Shown: piece after piece, positions 19,187-28,554 of the stretch | Layout of the letters: every line of letters starts with the position of its first letter | How positions within the stretch are numbered: the stretch's first letter is position 1 | Assembly: GCF_030066895.1 (NCBI RefSeq) | Contig: NZ_JASJAV010000034.1 | Location: 1-61,180, forward strand | Length of the DNA: 61,180 bases | Reading direction: 5' to 3' | DNA from: Breoghania sp. | Lineage (GTDB): Bacteria; Pseudomonadota; Alphaproteobacteria; Rhizobiales; Stappiaceae | Program-made: the position numbers and the translations under genes | The notes under the pieces: generated by a model | Databases searched by the model: none | Seen by the model: the letters and a program-made list of their open reading frames with translations, nothing else | Told to the model about the DNA's origin: nothing

Positions 19187-20668
19187 GCACGGAAATCATG
19201 GACGAAGCCGTTCGGCCGTTCCGGCCGCTTGCCAGCAGCGCCGATGGATGGCGCGGGCGGATCGGACGGGAATTCACGCCGACAAGTGCGCTTGCGGTCG
19301 TCGGCGCGATCATCGACCGGGTTTGCGTCGAGGCGCGCCACCCCCGCTTCGCGGTCACCTTCGACAGTCGCGAGGGAAGCCGGGACATCGCGCTCCAGGC
19401 CGCCGATCTGATTGCCCGGACCTGCGGTTCCGTTCCGATCGTCATCCGCCATCTACCGACGGTGACGGCCTCCTATCTCACGACCGGCGAGGTCGATTAC
19501 GCCGTGCTGGTCACCGCGAACCACAACCCGCCGCATTGGAACGGGATCAAGCTCAAGACGCAGGGCGGGCAACCGACCTCCTCCCAATTTGTCGCCGACG
19601 TGGAACAGCGACTGGAAGCAGACAGGACCGCGGGCGAGTTCGGATGCGCGCCAGGAAACCTTCCTTCCCATCAAGGAGACCGACGACTTCTGCGCCCGGC
19701 ATTTCGCCCACATCCGGCAAAAGCTCGATCCGACGGTCCGGCATGAGCACGACGACGTCGTCGACGGGCTCAACGACATTGCCGGGTCGGCCATGGAAAA
19801 GCTCGGGTACGTGCTCGGCTGGCGGGTGCGGACCATCGCATGCGCGCCGCGCGCCGACTTCGGAGGACTTCAGCCCGACCCGTCCAAACCGGCCTCGCGG
19901 CAAAGGATCAAGGCAGAGGCCAGAACCTCGGGCGCCGATTTCGGTTTCGTTCTGGATGGAGACGGCGACCGTCTCTACGTGGTCGACGAAACGGGGGCGA
20001 CACTTCAGCCACACGGCCTGACGGCGCATGTCTTGCGACATGCAATCACGCGGAGACAGAGGATCCCGAAGATCGCGCTCACCCAATCGAGCGGCATGTC
20101 CGTGCGACTAGAGGCTCGCCGTCTCGATCTGTCGGTCTGCGAGACACCGATCGGCTTCAAGTATCTCGCGCCGCTGATGAGTTCCGGCGAGGTCGGACTT
20201 GCGGCCGGTGCGGTGGGGGATTTTGCGGTGGCGGGGTGGTCCACCGATCGCGATCCCTTCGCTATTGCCGCGCTCGTCTCGCAGATGCTCGCCCGGACCG
20301 GGATGCCACTGTCGCAAACGGTGGCGAACCTTCACCGCGACCTGGGAACCGATGCGCTGCATTGGATCGAACATCTCGTCGTTCCCAAGACAACGGTGAG
20401 TGCGACGACCATGTCCAACGCGCTGCGATGCATCGCACGCCATTGCGGCATCGGCGGTGGGGTCGAGACCGCTCCGGTGCAGACGCTGTCGCACGGAGCA
20501 TTCCGGCTGCGCGGCGCGGACCATCAATGGCTGCCCATGCGCGGTTCGACAACCGAACGCGGGATCGGGCTTTACGGCGAGATTTTCGGCGAGGTTCCTT
20601 CCGATCTGGCGGAGGTGCTCGCCGCACACATGAACGAGAAACATGAAAACGGGAGGAGCCGATCATGA
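19183..20668 (+). pseudogene. alpha-D-phosphohexomutase family protein, frameshifted, catalytic Ser replaced
   Basis: Phosphogluco/phosphomannomutase superfamily, which moves phosphate between C1 and C6 through a phosphoserine. Domain 1 opens with DGWRGRIGREFTP. The active-site loop reads VTANHNPPHWNGIK: the phosphorylated Ser (TASHNP) is Asn at residue 113, one G to A change. The metal loop DGDGDR is intact. The sugar-binding loop (usually GExSG) and the C-terminal phosphate loop (usually RxSGTEP) are poorly conserved here (SSGEVGLAAGAVG, MRGSTTERG). A frame break near 19645 splits domain 1 from domain 2. Start and stop overlap both neighbours. It may have been an inactive or altered mutase even before decay; nucleotide-sugar or carbocycle phosphate chemistry are possible roles. 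Confidence 0.78.
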
Positions 20669-21480
20669 CGGAACAGTTCTCTCCGATCCTCGGCATCATA
20701 GGAGGAACCGGTTTCTATAAACTGCTCGACGACGTGCAGGAGATAGAAGTCACCACGCCCTACGGCAAACCAAGCTCGCCGGTCAGTCTCGACTGGATCA
20801 ACGGCAAGACGGTCGCCTTCCTGCCGCGTCACGGCAAGAACCACGACTATCTGCCCTCAGACGTGCCCTACATCGCCAATCTGGCCGCCCTGAAACAGCT
20901 CGGCGTGCGCCAGGTGCTCGGCTTCAACACGGTCGGCAGCTTGCAGAAGCGCTATCGCAGGGGCGATTTCGTGATCACCAGCCAGTTCGTCGATCGCACC
21001 CGGCGGCGCAAGGACACAATCTTCAACGGAGATCAAGGCGCGCATATCAGCTCCGCCTTCCCCTATTGCGAACGCATGCGCACTGCCGCCATCGCCGCGT
21101 TGAAGAAAGCGGAGGTGAACGCGCATGAGGAGGAAACGGTCGTCGTCATCGAAGGACCGCGTTTCTCCACGGCCGCGGAAAGCAAGTGGTTCAGCGACCA
21201 GGGCTGGCACACGATCAACATAACCCAGTATCCGGAGGTTGTGATCGCGCGCAAAATGGAGCTTTGCTAAGCGAACATCTCCTACATCACGGACTACGAC
21301 GTTGCCGTCAAGAACGTCGTCGTGCCGGAGGCGGCACAACACGTGACCCATCAAGGGGTTCCGCGAGCCTTCGCACAAGGCAATCTCGACGTCATGAAGG
21401 TCATACGGTCGATGGTCGACCAGATCTCGCACGGCCCCCGTCTGCACGTGCGGCGCATCTCTGGAGGAGGCCCTGACATG
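20665..21480 (+). pseudogene. mtnP: S-methyl-5'-thioadenosine phosphorylase-like protein, in-frame stop
   Basis: Purine nucleoside phosphorylase of the MTAP type, cleaving 5'-methylthioadenosine (or related nucleosides) to adenine and a ribose 1-phosphate. GIIGGTGFYKLLDD (phosphate site), FLPRHGKNHDYLPSDV and INITQYPEVVIARKMELC are diagnostic; the last is the usual MT-PEV.LARE.E purine-binding region. A TAA at 21268-21270 follows C and precedes ANISYITDYDVAVKN, where relatives have a Tyr or similar residue. The end is unclear: the frame runs on into the next gene, so the natural stop near 21480 was probably lost by a small indel. Cluster context allows a synthetic direction, joining a base to a sugar-like 1-phosphate. 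Confidence 0.8.
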
Positions 21481-22713
21481 AACATTCACGAGAAGAACAG
21501 CCTCGTAGAGGCCGGACGGGCGGCGCTGAACGCGGCGATCGGAGACATGCCGATGCTTGCGGGCATCCGGGAGGAAATTGCGCGAACGCAACCGCTCAAG
21601 GGCGAACGGATCGCCGGATGTCTGCATCTGACGAAGGAAACCGGCGTGCTGATCGATCTGTTTCATGCAGCCAGCACCGAGATCGTGTGGACGGGAGGCG
21701 ACGAGGTCTCCACGCAGGACGAGATCGCGGTCCTTCTGAGCGATCGCGGCATCACGGTCTTCGGCTGGCGCAACATGCTGAGCAACGAAGTGGAGACCGC
21801 GCTCAAGGAAACGCTCAACCATTTCGATGACGGACCGACGATCATCATCGACAACGGTGCGCGTCTCATCACGGCCGCGCTCGACGAGCCGCAGCGCTTT
21901 CCCAGCCTGAAATACATGACGGAAAAGACGACGGAAGGCTGCGCGAAGCTGCGAGAGCGAGCCTCGCGAGAGGACATTCCGTTCCCCGTCTTCCTCGTCA
22001 ACGAAGTGGTGACCAAGTGAGAGGTCGACAACAAGTTCGGAACAGGCCAGTCGACGGTCGACGGGATCGTCAACGCGACGGGCAAGTTGCTGACCGGTAA
22101 GGTTTTCGTGATCTGCGGCTTCGGCCATGTGGGGCGCGGGGTCGCGGCCAGGGCCGCAGGCTGGGGGGCACGTGCCATCGTGTGCTGCCGGTCGGCGGAA
22201 ACCGCGGTGAAGGCGACGCTCGCGGGCTATCAGGTCCTGCCGCTGGAACAAGCCATCGCCAAGGCCGACATCCTGTGCACCGCGACCGGGGCGCCCGACA
22301 TCGTGCGTGAAGAGCATCTCGCCTGCGCCCGGAACGACGTCATCCTGTGCAACACCGGTCACTCGGTCACGGAAATCAACGTGGATGCGCTGGAGGCACT
22401 GGCGACCGCGCGCGTTGTCCGGTCCCCGCTGATCACCGCCTATACGCTTGCCGACGGGCGCACAGTGAACCTGATCGCCCGCGGTGGTCTGGTCAACCTG
22501 GCGGCGGGGGAAGGAAATCCCAGCGAAGTGATGGACGTGACCTTTTCCAACCAGGCCTTGAGCGTGTTTCAGGCGCAACGGAATGCGGCCCGCGCAGCGA
22601 AGGGGCTGCACGAGGTGACGGACGAACAGGACGAGGGCATCGCATTGAGAAAGCTCCGCGCGATGGGCCATGCCCGGCAGGAGCACCAACCGGTTCTGGA
22701 GGAGATTGCGTGA
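21478..22713 (+). pseudogene. S-adenosylhomocysteine hydrolase-like protein, copy 1, one in-frame stop
   Basis: About 411 residues, the short form of the family, with strong ribosome site GGAGGAGG before the ATG. SAH hydrolases split SAH to adenosine and homocysteine with bound NAD. CLHLTKETGVLIDLF matches the substrate-binding stretch, GGDEVSTQDEIAVLL the region with the SxQD motif, and GKVFVICGFGHVGRGVAARA the NAD loop. A TGA at 22018-22020 separates NEVVTK from EVDNKFGTGQSTVDGI, the hinge carrying catalytic Asp/Asn. NTGHSVTEI and the long C-terminal NAD-binding tail follow. It differs enough from housekeeping enzymes and from the next copy to suggest a special function. Its start overlaps the phosphorylase end; its TGA overlaps the ATG of copy 2. 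Confidence 0.82.
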
Positions 22714-23886
22714 TGGTCAGCGAACACGAACTTGCAACGCAGATGGATGCACGCCGCCAGATGGCCGCCATGGCGATGCCCGTGCTCGGCTACATCGCCG
22801 CCGACGGGGCCGACGATCGTCCGCTTGCCGGAGAGTACATCGCGCTCTGCGGGCACATCACCGAGGCGACCGCCGTTTAGGTGCAGACCCTGAAAACGCT
22901 GGGGGCGGAAATCCCTCGTGCGCCTCAAGCACGGCAACGACGGACGATGGCATCAAGGCCTCGATCGCGCGTGACGGCATATTCGTCACCGGCAGGCGCG
23001 GGATGTCGGAGGAGGAACTGACGGAGGGCGGACTCGCGGTGCGCGATTATTGAGGCGACGGACCGACGCTCGTTCTCGACGAGGGTGCCCGCCTGATCCC
23101 CGCTTCCATGCGTCCGACTGCACCACACCCGCCCCGCATGCGGCGGCGTAGAAGACACCGGAGGGCATCGACCGGCTCAAACGCATGGAGCTGACCTTTC
23201 CCGTTCTGGAAAGCGACGAATCCTTCGGAAAGCGTCTGGTGGACAACCCGCACGGCACCGCCCAGTCCCTGCTGGAAACGTTCCTCGCCGTCTCGCAACG
23301 CCTGCTCACCGGCAAGGTGTTCTTGCTGATCGGGTTACGGCCTGGTGGGCGAAGGAATCGCGGAAAAAGCGCGCGGGTCGTCATTGTCGATATCCGGCAC
23401 ACGCGCTCGCTGATCGCCGCATTGAACGGGTTCGAGATCGCGCCACTGGCAGATGCTCTGGCCTGTGCCGACATCGTGTGCACCGTCACCGGTCATAACG
23501 GGGCCTTGCAGGGATCCGATTTCCGCCACCTGAAGGACGGCGCACTCCTGTTCAATGGCAGGCATTCGCCGCTTGAAATAGACATGACCGCGCTCACCGA
23601 GACGACGCAAAAGCAGGCCCTTTCTCCCGGGCTCGCCGCCCATCGTTTCACCGACGGCAGAACAGTCTTCATGATCGCCGACGGCCAGATCGCCAATCTG
23701 GCGGTGGGGCGGGAAAATCCAAACGAGGTCATGGACGTAACGTTCGCCTGTCAGGTGCTGGCATTGGTGCACGCATCAAAGAAGCCGATGGAGCCGGGAC
23801 TGCATCCGCTGCCGCGCGAAAGCGAACATGCGGTCGCCCGCCGGTATGCCGGGGCACTCGGCCTGGACATCACAAGCCTGAGTTGA
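22713..23886 (+). pseudogene. S-adenosylhomocysteine hydrolase-like protein, copy 2, heavily damaged
   Basis: Second, divergent member of the same family directly downstream of the first (TGATG overlap). Recognisable blocks are IALCGHITEATAV then TAG (22878-22880), VQTLKTLGAE, frame break near 22915, STATTDDGIKASIARDGIFV, TGA (23051-23053), GDGPTLVLDEGARLIPAS, a scrambled stretch near 23110-23165 with another TAG, GIDRLKRMELTFPVLESDES, FLLIGYGLVGEGIAEKARG (NAD loop, between two compensating breaks near 23335 and 23375) and VMDVTFACQVLALVHASK. Copies 1 and 2 share architecture but few identical long runs, so this is not a recent duplication. A working product cannot be made from this sequence as given. 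Confidence 0.78.
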
Positions 23887-23897
23887 CGCGAGGCGCC

Positions 23898-24621
23898 ATG
23901 AACATTTTCGATTTGACCGACGAGGCCCAAGCGGGCCTGCCGGATACGTTCGAGCTTGCGCTGGTGCGCCATGCGCAATCGGTCTCCAACGTCGTGGGCC
24001 GATTTTCCGGCACAAGCGACGTTCCGCTGACCCAGACGGGCCGGGACATGGCCCGTCTGGTTGCCGACAACGCGGCACTTGAGGCAATCGAACACGTCTT
24101 CTGCAGTCCCTCCTCGCGCGCTCTGGAAACGGCGCGCGCGATAGCGGAGCGACGCGGGGCTTGCCGAACCCACCCCGATGGAGGGCTTGCGCGGACTCGA
24201 TTTCGGCGTCTGGGAAGGCCGGAGCATCCGCAAGATCGAACCGAGCGAGGCGTATCGGAAATGGGCCGCGAACCCGTTCCTGGTCGCGCCTCCAGGCGGG
24301 GAGACCGGGGTGGAGCTCCTGCACCGTGCCTTCGCTGCGCTCTGCGAGACCCTGTGCCTCCATCGCCGGATCGCCGTCATCACGCACAAAACGCCCACGC
24401 GCCTTCTCAGTGCCGTACTTCAGGGCGCCAACCCGCTGCATTACCGCAAACTGTCCGGCTATCACGTCACCTCCGTCACCTATCTCGCCACACGCGACGG
24501 TCGACCGGAACGCTACGTTCCTGCGAATGTCGACCACCTCCCCGTCGCCTGGCGCGCGGCCCCGGATGAGACGGAGAAAACAGCCCCGCAGACCAAGGCC
24601 AGAGAAAACCGTCATGGCTAA
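23898..24621 (+). pseudogene. histidine phosphatase (phosphoglycerate-mutase-like), frameshifted
   Basis: Branch-1 histidine phosphatase of about 240 residues. ALVRHAQSVSNVVGRFSG carries the phospho-accepting His in the RHG/RHAxS motif; FCSPSSRALETARAIAER has the second Arg; GLDFGVWEGRSI the acidic residue; VITHKTPTRLL the second catalytic His. One frame break near 24155 separates AIAERRGACR from the frame reading GLAEPTPMEGLRGLDF. The C-terminus overlaps the start of the MFS gene by 8 bases. In the cluster it could remove the 5'-phosphate from a nucleotide-like product; families with this fold act on many sugar and nucleotide phosphates. Confidence 0.8.
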
Positions 24622-25800
24622 GCGAACCGGTACCGCCTACATCCTGCTCCTCGGCTTCAATCTTGCCGTCCTGCATATGCCCGAGCGGCATTCCCGCCCC
24701 GTTCTACCCGCTGTTTCAACGCGATTTCGATATAGGTTCGACCACCATCGGGCTGTTCTTCAGCACCTATATCCTCGGCGTCGTGCTTGCGCTTATCGGC
24801 TCTCCGAAGGTCGCTCTGAACCAGTTCGTGCTCGTCTTCTGCTACGCGTTGTCGATTGTCGGCAACTTCGTCCTGATGGCACCCAAAAGCGTGCCCGAAA
24901 TCTATCTCGGCCATTTCATTTACGGCCTGGTGCTGGGGGTCGTGACCGTCGTCGTGCCCGTGGTTCTGGGACGGATCGATTTTTCCGGCACATCCAAGAT
25001 CGCCGGCCGGATCACCACATCGGCCAACGCGATCGGCCTTCTGGCAGGGCCCTTGTGGAGCGGGCTTCTATTCTATCTGCTTCCGGCACACGAACAGACG
25101 GTGTGGTGGATCCAGATCGCCGTCAGGCTGGTGGTCATGCCGCTTCTGGTCCTCGATCGCGACGTTTTGCAGATCGAGGTCGAGGTGGAAAGCGCCTTGC
25201 CGGTCGAACGCTGGAAATTCTTCTTCACCCATCCCGCGACCGTCGGAGCGATGCTGGTCGGCTTTCTGGCCTTCGACTCGGGAGGACTTCTCGCCGCGCT
25301 CGGTTCCATCCTCACAGACACGGTCATGCGGAAACCGAATTCTGCCATTCAAGGACTGGTGACGTCGGCCTGCTTCATTCCTGTCTGCGATCACCGGCGT
25401 CCTCTATCTCAAATGGTCGGACAACGCGGCCATGATGTTCGGTACCTTCTGGATCAGATTGGGAGCCGCCGGGTTGGGGGCAGCCATCGTCTTGGCCAAT
25501 CTACCCATCCTGATGCTGGCCACCGCCATCTGCGGTATCGGCCAGGGGTTCGGTTTGCAGGGCGCCATCCAGGCGGTCGCCCATCAATCGAATGCGGGAC
25601 AGGCCAGCAAATCGATTTCAACCTTCTTCCTGATGAGCTACGGCGGCACGATCCTGTCCAGCGTCGGCGTCACCGGACTGATCTCGGTGAGCGATCTCGC
25701 GATCGCCAGTACCGTTTTCTGCGCCGCGATCGTCGCGCTCAACCTCATGACGACGGACCTCCTCCTCAGGAACCGCGCTGCCGGCTATGTCACCACTTAG
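24614..25800 (+). pseudogene. MFS transporter, frameshifted twice
   Basis: Major-facilitator carrier of about 395 residues with roughly twelve hydrophobic segments. The N-terminus MAKRTGTAYILLLGFNLAVL is the first helix; a one-base break near 24685 (ATG CCC then AGC GGC) restores PSGIPAPFYPLFQ. The loop after helix 2 lacks a classical MFS motif A. A second break near 25385 falls in helix 8 to 9, after which TGVLYLKWSDNAAMMFG continues to the end RNRAAGYVTT. As the only carrier in the cluster it is the natural exporter of the product and, with the SAH-hydrolase copies, a possible self-protection element. Direction of transport is inferred from context only. Confidence 0.78.
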
Positions 25801-25955
25801 AAAAACACCATTTGCAGCAAACGAAAAATTGCTTCTCCCGGTGAATTAATTCCGTTTGATTATAATTCATCTCTGATATCTAATAGTATATCTCTAATAT
25901 TACATAAAATATAAATTATCTGATCTATCTATAAATATTACGATCGGAGTTTTTC

Positions 25956-26901
25956 ATGTTCGACATTGCAGAAAACGACGATCTCGGATGGAACGAGGTT
26001 GCGCGGGACTTCGACAACCTGGAGATTCTGGCGTGAGGCGAGTCCAAGGACATCCGGATCCTCGACCACGACCATGTCATCGTCCGGCTGTTGCCGACGC
26101 TCTATTCGTTTTCCTCAAACCGCTCGGCGATCGTGGCGGGTACGGATATCGCGCGGTTGCGCTCGTTCGAAATCCTGAACGGCGTCCTTCGCGACGCGGG
26201 GGTTCACACGACCGCCGTTCATTTCGGTGAGGACTTCTACATCGCGGAACGCATGCAGCTTTCCGGGCGGGACTATTGCCCGCCGTTGGAAGTGGTAGTG
26301 AAAGGCCGACATGTGGGCACTCCCAAACATGCGCTCTATCGCATCGAGAACTACCCGACCCTCAGCAGGACCGCGTTCGAGGCAGACAAGCCCCACGCGC
26401 CTTACGTCCGCTTCGACTACACCAATCCGCTGCATGACGAGGACGGCAAACGGCTCCGCGACGAATGCGTTCCCGCCGGTCTTGCGGCGCACTACATGGA
26501 TACGGACAGGGCGGAGCATACGGCCATGTCCGCCTTCAAGACCCTGTTCGTCTTTCTGAGCGCGCGGCATCCGCCTCGATGACATCTGCTTCAAGATCGA
26601 TCACACGGGCCGGAGGATCTTCGGAGAAATCTCTCCCGATTGCATGCGTGCGGTATCGGTGGGAACGGATGACGAATTCTTCGGGCAGGCGGGATCCTAC
26701 ACCAGCAAGGACAGCTTTCGGAAAGGGGCCTCGCTCGACAACACGCTCGCGCGCTACCAGCGTTTCGTCGATCTGATCGCGGGACCGCCAATCCGTCGTC
26801 CCCTCCCCATCTTCGCGGAGGTCGTGTGGCAGCAGGTTGAGGCATCGTCGCCTGAGCCGGAAGGTCCCTCAAAGTACAAAAACGGCAGAGTGCCATGCTA
26901 G
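25956..26901 (+). pseudogene. SAICAR-synthetase (PurC)-like protein, stop and frameshift
   Basis: ATP-dependent amide-forming enzyme of the PurC family, which in purine synthesis couples aspartate to a carboxylated aminoimidazole ribotide. A promoter-like A+T-rich gap of 155 bases and GGAG precede the ATG at 25956. Residues run to LEILA, TGA (26034-26036), GESKDIRILDHDHVIVRL (equivalent of the family's GKxKxxY start), PPLEVVVKGRHVGTP (PxExVVR motif), VRFDYTNPLHDEDG, a break near 26575, then ICFKIDHTGRRIFGEISPDC (the family's D.K.E.G ... DEISPD block). It lies far from any purine operon. A PurC homologue, PenC, is part of pentostatin biosynthesis, which is why this gene supports a nucleoside product here. 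The HAD start overlaps its end by 7 bases. Confidence 0.75.
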
Positions 26902-27773
26902 TCTTCGATATCGATCAGACGATCTGTTTCGATCGTTACACGATCCCGCCCACGATCCACCGCGCCATCATGCGGGCGAAGGCAGACAACCGGATCGTCT
27001 TCGCCTCGGCCCGGCATCCGCGGGACATGTATCGCGTACCGGGGGAGGAACTTGCGGAAGATGCCTGGCTAATCGGATGCAACGGAGCCATTGCCTTTCA
27101 GGATCACAAAGTCAGCTATGCCCGGCCGTTGCAATGGGAGCTTACGGGCCGGATCCTGGAGCTTCTGGAGGAAACGGGTACCTCCTATCTCGCCGACGGC
27201 ATCTTCACCTCCTGCCGCGAACCGGAAACCGGGCATGCGCTTCTGGACGAAGTCACCGGGTTCGGACGTTTCCACATCACCCGGTCCGCGGACATGGATC
27301 GGGCGGAGGTGATCAAGATCCTATTTCTGCCCGGCATCGGCGCGGATCCGGACCTCATGGCCCGGCTCGACGCCTTCAATGGCGTCGACGTGCACCGTCA
27401 TCGCGACGGCTCGATCGACATCACCGTTTCCGGCATCGACAAGTGGGCCTACCTTTCCCGGCTCAAAACGGACGACCGCGCCTTCGCCGCCTTCGGCGAC
27501 GACACGAACGATCTCATGATGTTGCGAGCGGTCCGGTTCAACGTGGTCGTCGGCGACAGGATCGGCGACTGCGTGGACGTCACCCACCGGATGCCCGACG
27601 ATGCGCGGACAGAACACCGGATCGCCCGACTGATCGAAACGTGCAGCGGCAACCTGCTCTTGGAAGCAGGGGCATATGCCTTGAAGCCCTTCACGCGGCG
27701 GGGCGAACGCCCGTTGAGCGGAAGAGCTGGAGGCGGTGGTTTCGCACGCCCATCGCGGCGAGGTCTGAGCTGA
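26895..27773 (+). CDS. HAD-superfamily phosphatase, Cof type
   Basis: Intact 292-residue haloacid-dehalogenase-fold hydrolase. Motif I is VFDIDQTICFD (DxDxT, nucleophile Asp), motif II FASARHP (Ser), motif III Lys in ITVSGIDKWAYL and motif IV AAFGDDTNDLMML (GDDxND). The long cap insertion is of the Cof/C2 type that acts on sugar and nucleotide phosphates. It is the last gene of the cluster and could dephosphorylate the final intermediate. Its 3' end overlaps the convergent nrdG gene by 83 bases, and the last 25 residues look non-conserved, so the natural stop may have been lost to a small indel. Confidence 0.82.
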   Translation: MLVFDIDQTICFDRYTIPPTIHRAIMRAKADNRIVFASARHPRDMYRVPGEELAEDAWLIGCNGAIAFQDHKVSYARPLQWELTGRILELLEETGTSYLADGIFTSCREPETGHALLDEVTGFGRFHITRSADMDRAEVIKILFLPGIGADPDLMARLDAFNGVDVHRHRDGSIDITVSGIDKWAYLSRLKTDDRAFAAFGDDTNDLMMLRAVRFNVVVGDRIGDCVDVTHRMPDDARTEHRIARLIETCSGNLLLEAGAYALKPFTRRGERPLSGRAGGGGFARPSRRGLS

Positions 27774-28317
27774 GGCGCTGCAATGCCGCTTCATTGAAAA
27801 GCGGCTCGTAGACGGTGGTGCGGATATCGCAGGCGACACCGCTTTCCAGCACGCACTCCAGACCGGCGCGCGCCTTTTCTCCGCTGCCCGGAACACCCGT
27901 AATCCGCTCGTAATCGGCAAAGGCCGCCTTGACGTCGTAGACGACCCAGTCGGTGAGCGGCAGGATTTCGTCGAGACGCGCGGGGTACGGACCGCCGTTG
28001 TGGAGCCCGATCGAGAAGGCCATGTCGCGGACCGCGCGCATGGCCTCCGGCAGAGCCTTCAGCAAGGTCGGCTCGCCGCCGAAAAAGACAACGCCGTCGA
28101 GCAGGCCGCTCCGGCCTTCCAGAAAGGTCAGGACGTCATTCCACGCGAGATCCGTCTTGGCGGGCGGCGGGATCAGATGCGGGTTGTGGCAGTAGACGCA
28201 ATTCCAGGGGCAGCCCTGGCAGAAGACCGTTGCCACGAGTTCTCCCGGCCAGTCGTACATGGACAGCCGGGAGAGCCCGCCGACCCTCAGGTCACTCGCC
28301 CTAAGGTCAGTCACCAT
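27691..28317 (-). CDS. nrdG: anaerobic ribonucleotide reductase-activating protein (radical SAM)
   Basis: Intact 208-residue radical SAM enzyme that installs the glycyl radical on class III ribonucleotide reductase. The cluster-binding motif is FCQGCPWNCVYCHNP (CxxxCxxC), followed by the SAM-binding VVFFGGEPTLL, where most relatives end in Q. The start at 28317 lies 5 bases after the stop of the small glycyl-radical ORF. It is the promoter-distal gene of the B12-riboswitch-controlled nrdD operon. The C-terminus overlaps the convergent HAD gene. Confidence 0.9.
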   Translation of the reverse strand: MVTDLRASDLRVGGLSRLSMYDWPGELVATVFCQGCPWNCVYCHNPHLIPPPAKTDLAWNDVLTFLEGRSGLLDGVVFFGGEPTLLKALPEAMRAVRDMAFSIGLHNGGPYPARLDEILPLTDWVVYDVKAAFADYERITGVPGSGEKARAGLECVLESGVACDIRTTVYEPLFNEAALQRLSSDLAAMGVRNHRLQLFRSTGVRPAA

Positions 28318-28321
28318 CAGT

Positions 28322-28510
28322 TCAATCCTGAGCGAGGCAGTTTTCCGAGAAGAAGCAGCGCTCGGCGTGTTCGCCCTGCTTGCCGCGATTGAAGGAGGAA
28401 ACCGGGCGGTGATAGCCCATCACTCGGGTCCAGATCTCGCAGGACTGACGCTCCTCGTCGGCAAGCGTCAGGGTGTCGAGGGCGGTATCCGTATCCATGA
28501 AATCGGCCAT
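28322..28510 (-). CDS. separate 62-residue glycyl-radical C-terminal segment of class III RNR
   Basis: A 62-residue ORF with a perfect AGGAGG five bases before its ATG at 28510. It reads WTRVMGYHRPVSSFNRGKQG near its middle, the region that surrounds the radical Gly at the very C-terminus of single-chain NrdD proteins (RVxGY-RPVS), and ends with a Cys-rich tail. The nrdD frame stops 44 bases upstream, at a natural-looking position after the zinc ribbon. So the radical-bearing tail is encoded as its own small protein, with its own ribosome site. It may associate in trans with NrdD and be activated by NrdG. A decay event that split a formerly continuous gene is less likely because of the clean start signal. 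Confidence 0.75.
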   Translation of the reverse strand: MADFMDTDTALDTLTLADEERQSCEIWTRVMGYHRPVSSFNRGKQGEHAERCFFSENCLAQD

Positions 28511-28554
28511 TGCGGCCTCCTGTTCAGTATCGGGTTTGATATCGGAAACGGGGA

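Noticed and set aside
20857..22689. 610-codon open frame antisense to the phosphorylase and SAH-hydrolase-like genes
   Set aside because: Low-complexity Arg/His/Gly-rich translation with no family resemblance, while the opposite strand is conserved.
14181..27773. Cluster as a simple methionine-salvage or inositol-catabolism operon
   Set aside because: MTA phosphorylase and SAH-hydrolase-like genes occur, but mtnA, mtnB and the iol enzymes are absent, while a cyclase, PurC-like ligase and exporter are present.
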